Of a DNA stretch of 64,000 bases, positions 33,380-41,603 are shown piece after piece. How positions within the stretch are numbered: the first letter of the stretch is position 1; every line of letters begins with the position of its first letter. The notes below the pieces were generated by a model. That model searched no databases, was not told where the DNA came from, and was given only the letters and a program-made list of their open reading frames with translations. Source of the DNA: Oscillospiraceae bacterium (lineage in GTDB: Bacteria > Bacillota > Clostridia > Oscillospirales > Oscillospiraceae). Where the stretch lies: positions 1 through 64,000 of the forward strand of contig JAFQFH010000036.1 in assembly GCA_017398685.1 (NCBI GenBank), given 5' to 3'. Made by a program: the position numbers and the translations under genes.

Positions 33380-34648
33380 ATGAAAAAGATCATTGCACTG
33401 CTTCTGACCCTGACCATGGTGTTCGCACTCTCCGTTCCTGCCTTCGCAGCAGACGAAGAGATCGTCATCAACTTCCCCAGCATCTGGGTCGGCACCGACT
33501 CCAAGGCAGCTTACTTCAGCAAACTGGTAGAGGACTTCAATGCTGAGAATGCCGGCTCCATCAAGGTCGTCATCGAAGAGCAGACCGACTATCAGGCCTA
33601 CCGTGACAAGATCCGTACTCTCGTCACCACCGGCAATGTTCCCGACATCATCACCATGGACACTCTGGCCGATGTTGAGCTTTACACCGCTTCCGGCAAG
33701 TTCATGGACCTGACTCCCTATCTGGATGCAGGCTGGAAAGACACCTTTGCCCCTGGCTGCTTTGATGCATGGACCATCGACGGCAAGGTCTCCGTTATCC
33801 CCTTTGAAAGCGCAATCTTCCCCATCTGCTACAACACCGCAATCCTCGCTGAGGCCGGCTGGGATACCTTCCCCACCACCTGGGATGAGATGTTCAAGAT
33901 GTTTGAGGATGTAAAGGCTGCCGGCTACAACGCTGTTGGCCAGATGGCAGGCGAGAACGCATGGACCTCCATGCTTTGGTACTCTCTGCTGGTTGAGGCT
34001 ATCGGCGGCGCCGATGTCTATGCAGACGGTCTTGCCAATCCCGCTTTCGTTGAGGCTGCCGAAGTTCTCAAGGAAATGTACAAGTACACCTTTGACGGCG
34101 CAATCTCCGCCGGTGCAGGTGACGTAAACGGCCACTTCATCGCAAGAGACACCGCTCTCTACCTCAACGGTCCCTGGTGGATTGCCAACTTCTACAAGGA
34201 AGACAACGCAGTTGACGGACAGCTTCTGGCTGACGTTGTTGATGTTGCCACCAACCCCGTCTATGAAGGCGGCAAGGGCGAGGCTGCCGGTCTTGTGACC
34301 ACCGTTCAGAGCTTTGTTCTCTGCGCAAAGCAGGATGACCCCGCCAAGGAAGAGGCAGTTATCAAGTTCCTCCAGTACATCACCGATCCTGACCGTATGG
34401 CTGAGTGGTCCCTGTCCGCAGGCTCCATGTTCTTTGCAAAGTACACCCCCTCTGAGGATGCAAACGACATCTCCAAGAAGTTCACCCAGATCGCCAATGA
34501 CGCAAGCTACACCGTTCTCCACGTAAACGGCGCATTCCCCGCAGCTTTCGCCACTGCATTCCCCGAAGCAGTTTCCGCACTGGTTCTCGATCAGGTTGAC
34601 GCTCAGGGCTTCGTTGACATGCTCCAGACCGCCATTGATATGGCCTGA
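33380..34648 (+). CDS. ABC sugar importer, solute-binding protein (family 1)
   Basis: A 422-residue extracellular binding protein of the MalE/UgpB type: PDIITMDTLADVELYTASGK, FESAIFPICYNTAIL and IQFLQYITDP-like C-terminal features. The signal peptide (MKKIIALLLTLTMVFALSVP) ends in AFA with no lipobox Cys, unusual for a Gram-positive binding protein, which is normally lipid-anchored. By context it should capture sulfoquinovosyl glycerol or sulfoquinovose. A hairpin after the gene separates it from the permease genes, which usually raises the binding-protein level. Confidence 0.85.
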   Translation: MKKIIALLLTLTMVFALSVPAFAADEEIVINFPSIWVGTDSKAAYFSKLVEDFNAENAGSIKVVIEEQTDYQAYRDKIRTLVTTGNVPDIITMDTLADVELYTASGKFMDLTPYLDAGWKDTFAPGCFDAWTIDGKVSVIPFESAIFPICYNTAILAEAGWDTFPTTWDEMFKMFEDVKAAGYNAVGQMAGENAWTSMLWYSLLVEAIGGADVYADGLANPAFVEAAEVLKEMYKYTFDGAISAGAGDVNGHFIARDTALYLNGPWWIANFYKEDNAVDGQLLADVVDVATNPVYEGGKGEAAGLVTTVQSFVLCAKQDDPAKEEAVIKFLQYITDPDRMAEWSLSAGSMFFAKYTPSEDANDISKKFTQIANDASYTVLHVNGAFPAAFATAFPEAVSALVLDQVDAQGFVDMLQTAIDMA

Positions 34649-34666
34649 TAACACAAAAACGCACAC

Positions 34667-34700
34667 AGGGTGCGGCTATGCCGCACCCTTTGTCTCTTTT
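34667..34700 (+). terminator. attenuator between binding protein and permeases
   Basis: Ten-bp arms AGGGTGCGGC and complement around TAT, followed by a T-rich tract. Partial termination here would give more binding protein than permease. Confidence 0.8.
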
Positions 34701-34727
34701 CTGCAATGATCCCCAGGAGGTGTTTGA

Positions 34728-35618
34728 GTGAAGCTTACAAGATCCGATAAACGCGCGCTGGTGGCGTTTCTGGCTCCCGCTGTTGCGCTGGTAGTGCTGT
34801 TTTTCGTTATCCCCGTCATATATGTGGCAGTTGTCAGCCTTCTCAAGTGGAATGGCATAACCTCTGCACATTTCAACGGAGTGAAAAATTTTGCCCTTTT
34901 ATTCAAGGACAAGACCTTTGTACGCTCTGTTATAAACAATGTCATCTGGGCCGGTGTGGCCGCCTGTATACAGGTGCCTCTGGCCATGCTCATGGCAATA
35001 ATCCTCTCCCGCAAGCCCAGGGGCTGGAAGTTTTTCCGCACGGTGTACTTCTTCCCCCAGGTCATTTCCGGTATTGCGCTGGCTACCCTGTGGCGCAGCG
35101 TCTACAATGCAGAAAGCGGCCTTCTCAACGGTATCCTCACCGCAGTCGGCGCAGGGCATCTGGCCTGTGACTGGCTGGGCGGCATTAAGACCGCCTTTCC
35201 GGCGGTGCTTATATACTGGGTGTTCTATGTGGGCTATTATATGGTAATTATGATGGCGGACATAAGCACCATAGATCAGGACTACTATGAAGCCGCCACC
35301 ATAGACGGCGCCAGCGACTTCCAGCAGGCCATACATATCACCATCCCCCTTATAAAAAGAAGCTCCCTTCTCACCTGTGTCACCCTTGCCAGCGTCATGG
35401 GCCTGAGGCAGTTTGAGCAGGTATATATGCTCACAAACGGACAGCCCGCCGGCACCACTTCCACAATCGTCCTCTATCTCTACAAGAAGCTGCAGGATGC
35501 AAACTACGGCATGGCCAGTGCCTCGGCGATTATCCTTATCGTGGTAGGCGCGGTGTTCATTGTGTGCATACGAAAGCTCTTTGAAGAACGTAAGCGCTTG
35601 GGAAAGGGGGTAAGATAA
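34728..35618 (+). CDS. ABC sugar importer permease (MalF type)
   Basis: A 296-residue membrane protein with six spans and the inner-membrane EAA loop (YYEAATIDGASDFQQAIHIT) that docks the ATPase. GGAGGTG precedes the GTG start. Its stop overlaps the start of the next permease (TAATG). No ATP-binding subunit is encoded nearby; as with many Bacillota sugar importers a shared MsmX-like ATPase elsewhere would be needed. Confidence 0.88.
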   Translation: MKLTRSDKRALVAFLAPAVALVVLFFVIPVIYVAVVSLLKWNGITSAHFNGVKNFALLFKDKTFVRSVINNVIWAGVAACIQVPLAMLMAIILSRKPRGWKFFRTVYFFPQVISGIALATLWRSVYNAESGLLNGILTAVGAGHLACDWLGGIKTAFPAVLIYWVFYVGYYMVIMMADISTIDQDYYEAATIDGASDFQQAIHITIPLIKRSSLLTCVTLASVMGLRQFEQVYMLTNGQPAGTTSTIVLYLYKKLQDANYGMASASAIILIVVGAVFIVCIRKLFEERKRLGKGVR

Positions 35619-36472
35619 TGGCACGCAAAATGAAACCCCAGAGCGCAAAGGACTATATCCTTCTCATCCTCAAGTGGGCACTCATGATTTTCTTTGCAGT
35701 GTACACTCTCTTCCCTCTGGGATGGCTTATAGTATCCTCTCTGAAGACAAACTTTGAATTTCTGGCAGAGTCACCCTTCAGTCTGCCCAAGGTCTGGCAG
35801 TGGCAGAACTATAAAAACGCCCTGCAAGTTGCAAATCTGGACAGAATGCTCCTCAACTCCGTGTTTGTAGGTCTGTCCGCCACCTTGCTCAACGTGGCTG
35901 TTGCCAGTATGAGCGCATACGGTATCTCCCGTTTTCGTTTCAAGGGCCGTGAAAATCTGTTTTTGCTTTTCACCATCGGTATTCTTGTGCCTTTGAACGC
36001 CCTGATGGTGCCGTACTTTGTCATTATCAACGAGCTGGGTCTTTACAATACCTACGGCGGCATGATACTGCTCTACTGCGCCATAGGCATACCTATGTCC
36101 ACGGTCATAATAAGAGGATTGATGGACTCTATCCCAATGGAGATAGAAGAGGCGGCCTATATTGACGGCTGCGGCTTTTTCGGAAGATTTTTCCGCATAA
36201 TTCTGCCGCTGAGCCGCACCGGTATCGTCACCGCCGCCACCTTCCAGTTTTTGACCTGCTGGAATGAGTTCGTCTTTGCAAACCTTATCGTTTCATCAGA
36301 CAAGCTGCGTACCATACAGGTGGGTATCCGATACTTTACAAATCAGTTCTCCACCGACTATGTTTCCATGTACGCTGCCATCGTTATCTCCATCGTGCCC
36401 TCCATTCTGGCCTATGTGCTCTTCCAGGAGCAGATAATCAACGGCCTGACCAGCGGTGCGGTAAAGGGATAA
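35618..36472 (+). CDS. ABC sugar importer permease (MalG type)
   Basis: A 284-residue permease with six spans, the typical N-terminal PLGWLIVSSLKTNFEF and the EAA loop (EIEEAAYIDGCGFFGRFFRI). It pairs with the preceding permease to form the membrane channel of the sugar importer. One base overlap couples its translation to the upstream gene. Last gene of the sulfosugar region; a terminator follows. Confidence 0.88.
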   Translation: MARKMKPQSAKDYILLILKWALMIFFAVYTLFPLGWLIVSSLKTNFEFLAESPFSLPKVWQWQNYKNALQVANLDRMLLNSVFVGLSATLLNVAVASMSAYGISRFRFKGRENLFLLFTIGILVPLNALMVPYFVIINELGLYNTYGGMILLYCAIGIPMSTVIIRGLMDSIPMEIEEAAYIDGCGFFGRFFRIILPLSRTGIVTAATFQFLTCWNEFVFANLIVSSDKLRTIQVGIRYFTNQFSTDYVSMYAAIVISIVPSILAYVLFQEQIINGLTSGAVKG

Positions 36473-36484
36473 AATAATTCATAT

Positions 36485-36554
36485 AATACCTCTTGAAATA
36501 GCATTGTCTCTGTGATACTATTCACGGACAATTATTCGAGAGGTATTGTTTTTT
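36485..36554 (+). terminator. terminator of the ABC importer operon
   Basis: Arms AATACCTCT and AGAGGTATT with a long partly paired loop, followed by a T run (GTTTTTTA). Confidence 0.7.
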
Positions 36555-36565
36555 AAAAGGATATT

Positions 36566-37849
36566 ATGCACACAATAAAAAGTCATTTCCCCCGCATAGG
36601 TATGCGGATTGTAAAGTCTGCCGCTGCTGTGGGCCTGAGTATGGCCGTGTATCTTCTTCTCGGGGTGGAGGGCCTGCCCTTTTTCATTATAATTGCAGCC
36701 TTGCAGGGCATGCAGCAGTATCAGAGGAACGTCAGAGAGATCACGGTGCGCAATGTGTTCGGAACCTTGGTGGGTGCCGCCTGTGCGCTGCCGGTGGTGC
36801 TGCTTCAATACTTTGTCCTCGCCCCACACAACTGCCCTTATGTGTGGTACTGCGCTCTCGTGACTTTCGGCATAGCCGTGGCTTTGTACAGCTCGGTGGT
36901 GCTGGGGCATGGTGACGCGGCGTACTTTACCGCAGTTGTATACCTTTGCATCGTAATGGTGCATCTTGATAACCAGAACCCACTTAGCTACGTTCTGCAG
37001 CGCCTTACCGAAACCCTTCTGGGCATCGGCATAGGCATGGGGGTAAATGCCATGCGCATCCCCATAAGAAGAGTGCGCGACACTCTCTTTGTAGCCGCGC
37101 TGGACGATGTGCTCCATTCGGAAAGCTCTATATTGCCCGAGTACAGCAAGGTTGAAATAAACCGCATCCTTGACGACGGGGTGCGCCTTTCCATCATAAG
37201 CCAGCACAGCTCTGCCTCCTTCTGGGAGGCTGCCGGCAGCATCCGCTTTAAAATGCCAGTTATACTTCTGGACGGCGCGGTTTTGTATGACCCTGCGGAA
37301 AAACGCTATCTTGCCAAGGTGCAGCTTGAGTATGAGCAGGCAAGGGAGATAACTGAGCTTCTGGAGGATGAGGAGCTTTCCATTTTCCAAAGTGCAGTGA
37401 TAGACGACAGCGTCATGATATTCAACCGGCACATCGCCGAAAGTACCAGGGAAATACACGAAAATATGCGAAGATCCAACTACAGAAACTATATCTACCG
37501 CCAGCTGCCTGAGGGCCTGCCGGTAATATATGTGCTGTGCATGGGTACGGAAGAGAAACTGGACGAAGCTTACGAGAAGCTCAAAGCCGCAGGATTTGAC
37601 AAAAAGTACAAGGTCATGCGCTATGGACATGAGCAAAAGGGCATGGGCTATATGCGTATTTTCAGCATGGATGCTGACAGACATGCCATGCTCGAAAAGC
37701 TGAGGGAGGTCTGCGGTATAGAAAAGCTGCGTACCTTCGGCAACGATCCGGAGCTTTACGATGTGTGCGTGCGAACCTCCGAGGGCGAGAGCATCCTCAA
37801 AGCCCTTAAAAAAGAGGCCGAGCCATTCTTCTGGAAAAAAGCAAAATAA
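36566..37849 (+). CDS. aromatic-acid-exporter/FUSC-like membrane domain fused to HAD-like domain
   Basis: A 427-residue two-domain protein. Residues ~1-165 form a six-span aromatic-acid-exporter-like (FUSC) domain. Residues ~170-427 align with Cof-type HAD phosphatases. At the HAD motif where DLDGTL is expected the sequence is ALDDVL (A178-L183): the nucleophilic Asp is Ala and the Gly-Thr is Asp-Val. The HAD part is therefore probably inactive and may bind a ligand or regulate transport. Single gene between two terminators. Confidence 0.7.
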   Translation: MHTIKSHFPRIGMRIVKSAAAVGLSMAVYLLLGVEGLPFFIIIAALQGMQQYQRNVREITVRNVFGTLVGAACALPVVLLQYFVLAPHNCPYVWYCALVTFGIAVALYSSVVLGHGDAAYFTAVVYLCIVMVHLDNQNPLSYVLQRLTETLLGIGIGMGVNAMRIPIRRVRDTLFVAALDDVLHSESSILPEYSKVEINRILDDGVRLSIISQHSSASFWEAAGSIRFKMPVILLDGAVLYDPAEKRYLAKVQLEYEQAREITELLEDEELSIFQSAVIDDSVMIFNRHIAESTREIHENMRRSNYRNYIYRQLPEGLPVIYVLCMGTEEKLDEAYEKLKAAGFDKKYKVMRYGHEQKGMGYMRIFSMDADRHAMLEKLREVCGIEKLRTFGNDPELYDVCVRTSEGESILKALKKEAEPFFWKKAK

Positions 37850-37853
37850 AATG

Positions 37854-37883
37854 AGCCGCTCAGTGACAGAACGCTGAGCGGCT
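37854..37883. terminator. hairpin after the FUSC-HAD gene
   Basis: Ten-bp arms AGCCGCTCAG and complement around a 10-nt loop, but no clear T run on the plus strand. Confidence 0.5.
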
Positions 37884-37905
37884 AAGTCATATAGGCAGGC
37901 AAATC

Positions 37906-37933
37906 TTGCGGCCTTGGCATTTTGTGGTATAAT
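37906..37933 (+). promoter_or_regulatory. promoter of the DUF6056-like gene
   Basis: TTGCGG and a perfect TATAAT, 16 bp apart, about 30 bp before the start codon. Confidence 0.55.
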
Positions 37934-37964
37934 ATATGTGAATAAATGCGACAGAGGTGCAAAG

Positions 37965-39404
37965 GTGAAAGGCAGAGTATCATATAAGCTAATAAAATAT
38001 CTTCTTATTGCGGCCTTGCTTCTGTCACTTGTGCCGCTGCTGGCCCTTGGCTTCTATGCCGTGCCTGCTGCTGATGATTTCAGCTACGGCGCCTATGCTC
38101 ACCTTGCGTACAAGGAAAGCGGCAGCCTTTTTGCCGCGCTCTCCGGCGCACTTGAAAAGACTGTGGAGAGCTATTTCAACTGGCAGGGGACATTCTCTGC
38201 CATTCTTCTGATGTCCATACAACCCGCAGTCTTCTCGGAGGGGCTTTACGCTCTTACCCCCCTTATTATGCTGGCGGCCTTTGTTTTTGGCTCATTTATG
38301 TTTTGCCGTGCCTTCTTCTCAGGGCTTCTGGGGCTTGAGCGGGAGCTGGGGGATATTGCCGCGGCGCTTATATCACTTATATCCGTGCAGCTGATGCCCT
38401 CACCGGTGCAGGGGCTGTACTGGTTCAACGGCGCGGTGTACTATGTTTTCTTCCACGGCCTTGCTCTGGCTGCCTGCGCTGTGGCAATTGCCCTTGTCAG
38501 AGAGGGCGGAGCGGGCAAAACCGCGGCTTTGTGCCTTATGTGCCTTGTGCTGGGCGGCGGCAATTACGTTACTGCATTGAGCGCAGCCATTTTGTTTGTG
38601 GCAGCAGTCGGACTTATGGCGCTGGTGAAAAACAGAAACTGGCGGCGGCTGTTGCTTCCGATGCTGGTGTTTTTTGCGTCCTTTGCCATAAGCATAGCCG
38701 CCCCGGGAAATGCCGTCCGTCAGGCGGCGCAGGAAAATACGCCGGGCGTAGTAAAAGCCGTGCTGATGAGCTTTGAAAGCGGACTTGAATATGGGGCGGA
38801 CTGGTTTTCTCTCCCGGTGCTGGGCATGCTTTTGTTTTTCGTTTTCATGTTCTGGCCTGCCCTGCACAAAGCCGGACATAGATACTCTATGCCCGGGCTT
38901 GTAAGCGTTTTTTCCTTCTGCCTCTTTTCTGCCATGTTCTGCCCACCCATATACGCCATGGGCAATGTGGGCGAACCGAGGGTTCTGAACATAATATATT
39001 TTGCCTATCTCCTGCTGCTGACCGTAAATCTTGTTTACTGGCTGGGCTGGCTCTCCGGCAGGCTGGAAAAGAGCAGCGGGGGGGACAGCGTAAAAGTCGG
39101 GGCGGCTCTTACGGCGGCTTTTGTGCTGGCGCTCTGCTGCGCAGGGGCGATGCTTCACGGCGGCAGCTTTACCGGAGTGGGCGCTTTGAGCACCCTGCTT
39201 TCCGGCGATGCCAAGGCCTACCATGAAAGCGCTGTAAGACGTTTTGAGCTTTTAAAGGATGAAGAGCTGCAGGATGTTAAGCTGGATGACTTTGATGTAA
39301 AGCCCTATCTACTTTACTTTGACGATATTACCCAAGACCCCACCGACTGGCGCAACGAGGATATCAGCACTTTCTACGGTAAAAACTCCGTGGCACTCAA
39401 ATAA
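37965..39404 (+). CDS. DUF6056-like polytopic membrane protein
   Basis: A 479-residue protein with about ten membrane spans. The early outside loop VPAADDFSYG, the WQGTFSA segment, the GGGNYVTAL motif and the APGNAVRQ motif are typical of the DUF6056 / glycosyltransferase-39-like group, membrane proteins suspected of transferring sugars from lipid carriers. The GTG start with AGAGGTG upstream is preferred over a start 51 bp earlier that overlaps the promoter. Function unproven. Terminator directly after. Confidence 0.65.
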   Translation: MKGRVSYKLIKYLLIAALLLSLVPLLALGFYAVPAADDFSYGAYAHLAYKESGSLFAALSGALEKTVESYFNWQGTFSAILLMSIQPAVFSEGLYALTPLIMLAAFVFGSFMFCRAFFSGLLGLERELGDIAAALISLISVQLMPSPVQGLYWFNGAVYYVFFHGLALAACAVAIALVREGGAGKTAALCLMCLVLGGGNYVTALSAAILFVAAVGLMALVKNRNWRRLLLPMLVFFASFAISIAAPGNAVRQAAQENTPGVVKAVLMSFESGLEYGADWFSLPVLGMLLFFVFMFWPALHKAGHRYSMPGLVSVFSFCLFSAMFCPPIYAMGNVGEPRVLNIIYFAYLLLLTVNLVYWLGWLSGRLEKSSGGDSVKVGAALTAAFVLALCCAGAMLHGGSFTGVGALSTLLSGDAKAYHESAVRRFELLKDEELQDVKLDDFDVKPYLLYFDDITQDPTDWRNEDISTFYGKNSVALK

Positions 39405-39408
39405 ATTT

Positions 39409-39446
39409 AAAATCCCATTCACTTTTTCGGTGAATGGGATTTTCTC
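39409..39446. terminator. bidirectional terminator between DUF6056 gene and spoVT 3' end
   Basis: Arms AAAATCCCATTCAC and complement around a short loop. The flanking A/T tracts give T runs in both directions. Confidence 0.85.
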
Positions 39447-39897
39447 ATGTCTCCATCTGCTTACCAAGGAAAATAGCCACAGTCTGGGCCAGCTTGTATT
39501 CAAGCTCGGTGCCCGGCTGGCTGCCCTTGGGGGAAATAAAAAGCACACAGCCCATAACATCACCCTCGCTTATAACGGGTGCGGCAACGGAGACGCAGTA
39601 TTTTTCGTCCATAGCGGAAACGGGCAGGCTGCTGCCGCCGCTTTCATGACGGTAGGCGGAGCGCTGCTCCATAATCTCGCCAAGCTGAGCGGATACCGGC
39701 TTATCCAAAAGCTCCTTCCTTGCTCCGCCTGCAATGGCTACAATGCTGTCCCTGTCACAAACTGCGGCAATGCCGTCGGTAGTTTTTTTCAGGCTGTCAC
39801 AAATCTGTGCGGCAAAATCGGTCAGCTCTCCAATGGGAGAATATTTCTTGAAAATCAGCTCCCCGTCCTTGTCGGTGAAAATCTCCAGCGGGTCACC
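39445..39897 (-). pseudogene. spoVT: spoVT, 3' part, displaced from its start by the element
   Basis: Codes about 150 residues of SpoVT from GDPLEIF to the stop, including the whole GAF-like ligand domain. The matching first 33 codons lie 20.6 kb away at 60518-60616. Total length after rejoining would be about 182 residues, normal for SpoVT (178 in B. subtilis). SpoVT tunes sigma-G-dependent transcription in the forespore. It has no start of its own here and can be translated only as the tail of the recombinase. Confidence 0.92.
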
Positions 39898-41601
39898 GTC
39901 ACTGATAACATTGACATCGAAAACCTTGTCCTTTTGATGCGCTGCGCTCTGGACCAGACGGCAATTTAAGATATTTTCGATGCCTGAATTAAAATTTACA
40001 GTGTTCTCCACAGAGCTGCACCGGAGCATAGTATCTATATCCTGTTGGAGCCGGATTTCAAGATGATCTTCGAAAACCAGTATACGGCTTATGATAAGTT
40101 CCAGATCGTTTCGCTCCAGAATTTCCTTGTTTTCGATGTCCGCAAACACGTCCAAAGCGGTCTTGGCAGCCCGGTTTACCTGAATGATGGTATTGCGCTT
40201 GTCCGAAAGCAGGTCGATCTGGCGGTTAAGTCCGTCAATCTTTCTTTGCAGCTCGCTCTCCAACTCATCGTAGATGGCCTCGATGGTGGCTTCCTGCTCC
40301 GGCTTTTTCATTATCTCCCGGATACGCTGACGCCGGGTGACCTTCATCTCCTCCATAAGGTCTTCCAGTACCGCGGCCAGATTATCCGCTGACTGCTCGG
40401 TCTCCACAATATCATCTCTCTCCCGGACAAGGTCCTGATTGAGTTTGTCGATCATAGAGGCTGAGTTTTCCATCAGTTTCTTCACATAGTCTTTCAAAAG
40501 CCCGTCCAGACAGTCCGTGCGGATATGGTGGCTGGTGCATCCCTTCAGTCCCCGACGGTGATAGCTGCCGCAGGTATAGGCAGGCTTCAAGTCGCTACGA
40601 CTCATGGAAAACATAGGGCTTCCACAGTCGCCGCATTCCAGAAAGCCGGAATACACATTGTCATTTACCTTAACGCCGCGGTAGTTTGAGCGGCTGCGCT
40701 TTTCGCGCAGTGCCCGGGTAGTGGCGAAAGTGCGGTAGTCGATGATTGCCTGATGGTGATTTTCGATGACGATGTGTTCTCCGTCATCCCGCTTTATATC
40801 CTTGCCATTGATTTTGGCCCGAGTGTACTTTCCCTGGCGAAATGTGCCTATATAGAAATCATTATCCAGAATACCCTGAACGGTCACAATAGCCCAGGCT
40901 GCTCTGACCTGCCGTTTGTATTCAGTCCCGTCCGCTTCTTTTCGAATCTGCTCCGACATACGAGGTGTCGGGATGTCCTGCTCGGTCAGGTAGTTTGCGA
41001 TCTTCTTGTAGCCCCAGCCATCCTTGTTGTATAACTCGAAAATCCTTCGCACGATTTCTGCCTCTGTGGGGACAATCTCAAATTCCTTGCGCTTGTTGAT
41101 GATGTAGCCGTAGGGGGCGGCGCACAGCCACTCCCCGTCTGCCTGTCTGCGTTTTATAACGTTGCGCACTTTTTTTGATGTGTCGGTAACGGGCATTTCG
41201 TTGATCACAAACTGAAACTGTATCTTCAGCCAGTCATCATCATTGGGAAAATCAATATAATCCCCTATGGAGATAATGCGCACACCGGCATCGCGAAGAT
41301 CCTCCAGTTCCACCAGACCTCTGCCGTTCCGTCTGGAGAAGCGAGAGAAATCCTTAACGACCAGAATGTCGTACTTGTGGGACATGAGGCCCTTTCGCAT
41401 TTCCTGATAGGCTTCACGCTGCTCAAAGGTGTAGCCGGAGCGATCACGGTCTTCAAAGAAGGTGAGCTTACTACCAGGGAAGCGGGTTTTCACATAGTCG
41501 GCAATAATAGCCTTCTGGTTTTCAATGGAGATATTTTTCTGATTTTTTTCATCGTCCACAGAAATGCGGACATAACCCGCGATGTCAAAAATTTCGGTCA
41601 T
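39445..41601 (-). CDS. large serine recombinase fused in frame to the C-terminal part of SpoVT
   Basis: A 718-residue hybrid. Residues 1-568 are a large serine recombinase: catalytic Ser14 (GYVRIS), Arg in DRDRSGYTF and FSRFSRR, recombinase domain (PYGYIINKRKEFEIVPTEAE...ILDNDFYIG), zinc ribbon (CGDCG, then Cys residues in TCGSYHRRGLKGC) and a coiled coil (~370-470). Residues from GDPLEIF onward are SpoVT (KKYSPIGELTDFA, AVCDRDSIVA, FLGKQMET), its GAF-like sensor domain. The join is the attachment core 39890-39897. In the free circle the recombinase would instead end with the 24 residues seen at the other junction. The hybrid probably forms only while integrated. Confidence 0.9.
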   Translation of the reverse strand: MTEIFDIAGYVRISVDDEKNQKNISIENQKAIIADYVKTRFPGSKLTFFEDRDRSGYTFEQREAYQEMRKGLMSHKYDILVVKDFSRFSRRNGRGLVELEDLRDAGVRIISIGDYIDFPNDDDWLKIQFQFVINEMPVTDTSKKVRNVIKRRQADGEWLCAAPYGYIINKRKEFEIVPTEAEIVRRIFELYNKDGWGYKKIANYLTEQDIPTPRMSEQIRKEADGTEYKRQVRAAWAIVTVQGILDNDFYIGTFRQGKYTRAKINGKDIKRDDGEHIVIENHHQAIIDYRTFATTRALREKRSRSNYRGVKVNDNVYSGFLECGDCGSPMFSMSRSDLKPAYTCGSYHRRGLKGCTSHHIRTDCLDGLLKDYVKKLMENSASMIDKLNQDLVRERDDIVETEQSADNLAAVLEDLMEEMKVTRRQRIREIMKKPEQEATIEAIYDELESELQRKIDGLNRQIDLLSDKRNTIIQVNRAAKTALDVFADIENKEILERNDLELIISRILVFEDHLEIRLQQDIDTMLRCSSVENTVNFNSGIENILNCRLVQSAAHQKDKVFDVNVISDGDPLEIFTDKDGELIFKKYSPIGELTDFAAQICDSLKKTTDGIAAVCDRDSIVAIAGGARKELLDKPVSAQLGEIMEQRSAYRHESGGSSLPVSAMDEKYCVSVAAPVISEGDVMGCVLFISPKGSQPGTELEYKLAQTVAIFLGKQMET
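39890..39897. other. attachment junction (recombinase/spoVT 3' side)
   Basis: Eight-bp core GGGTCACC on the plus strand. The neighbouring bases differ from the other junction on both sides (C before, G after). The central dinucleotide is non-palindromic, as serine integrases need for directionality. Confidence 0.85.
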
Positions 41602-41603
41602 TT

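Noticed and set aside
33344..34666. 440-codon minus-strand frame opposite the sugar-binding protein gene
   Set aside because: An antisense shadow of a gene with strong codon bias; it overlaps the promoter/operator and has no recognisable domain.
39445..41601. Recombinase-SpoVT hybrid as a natural multidomain regulator or an assembly error
   Set aside because: The missing SpoVT N-terminus at the other end of the element with the same 8-bp core explains the fusion fully as an integration junction.
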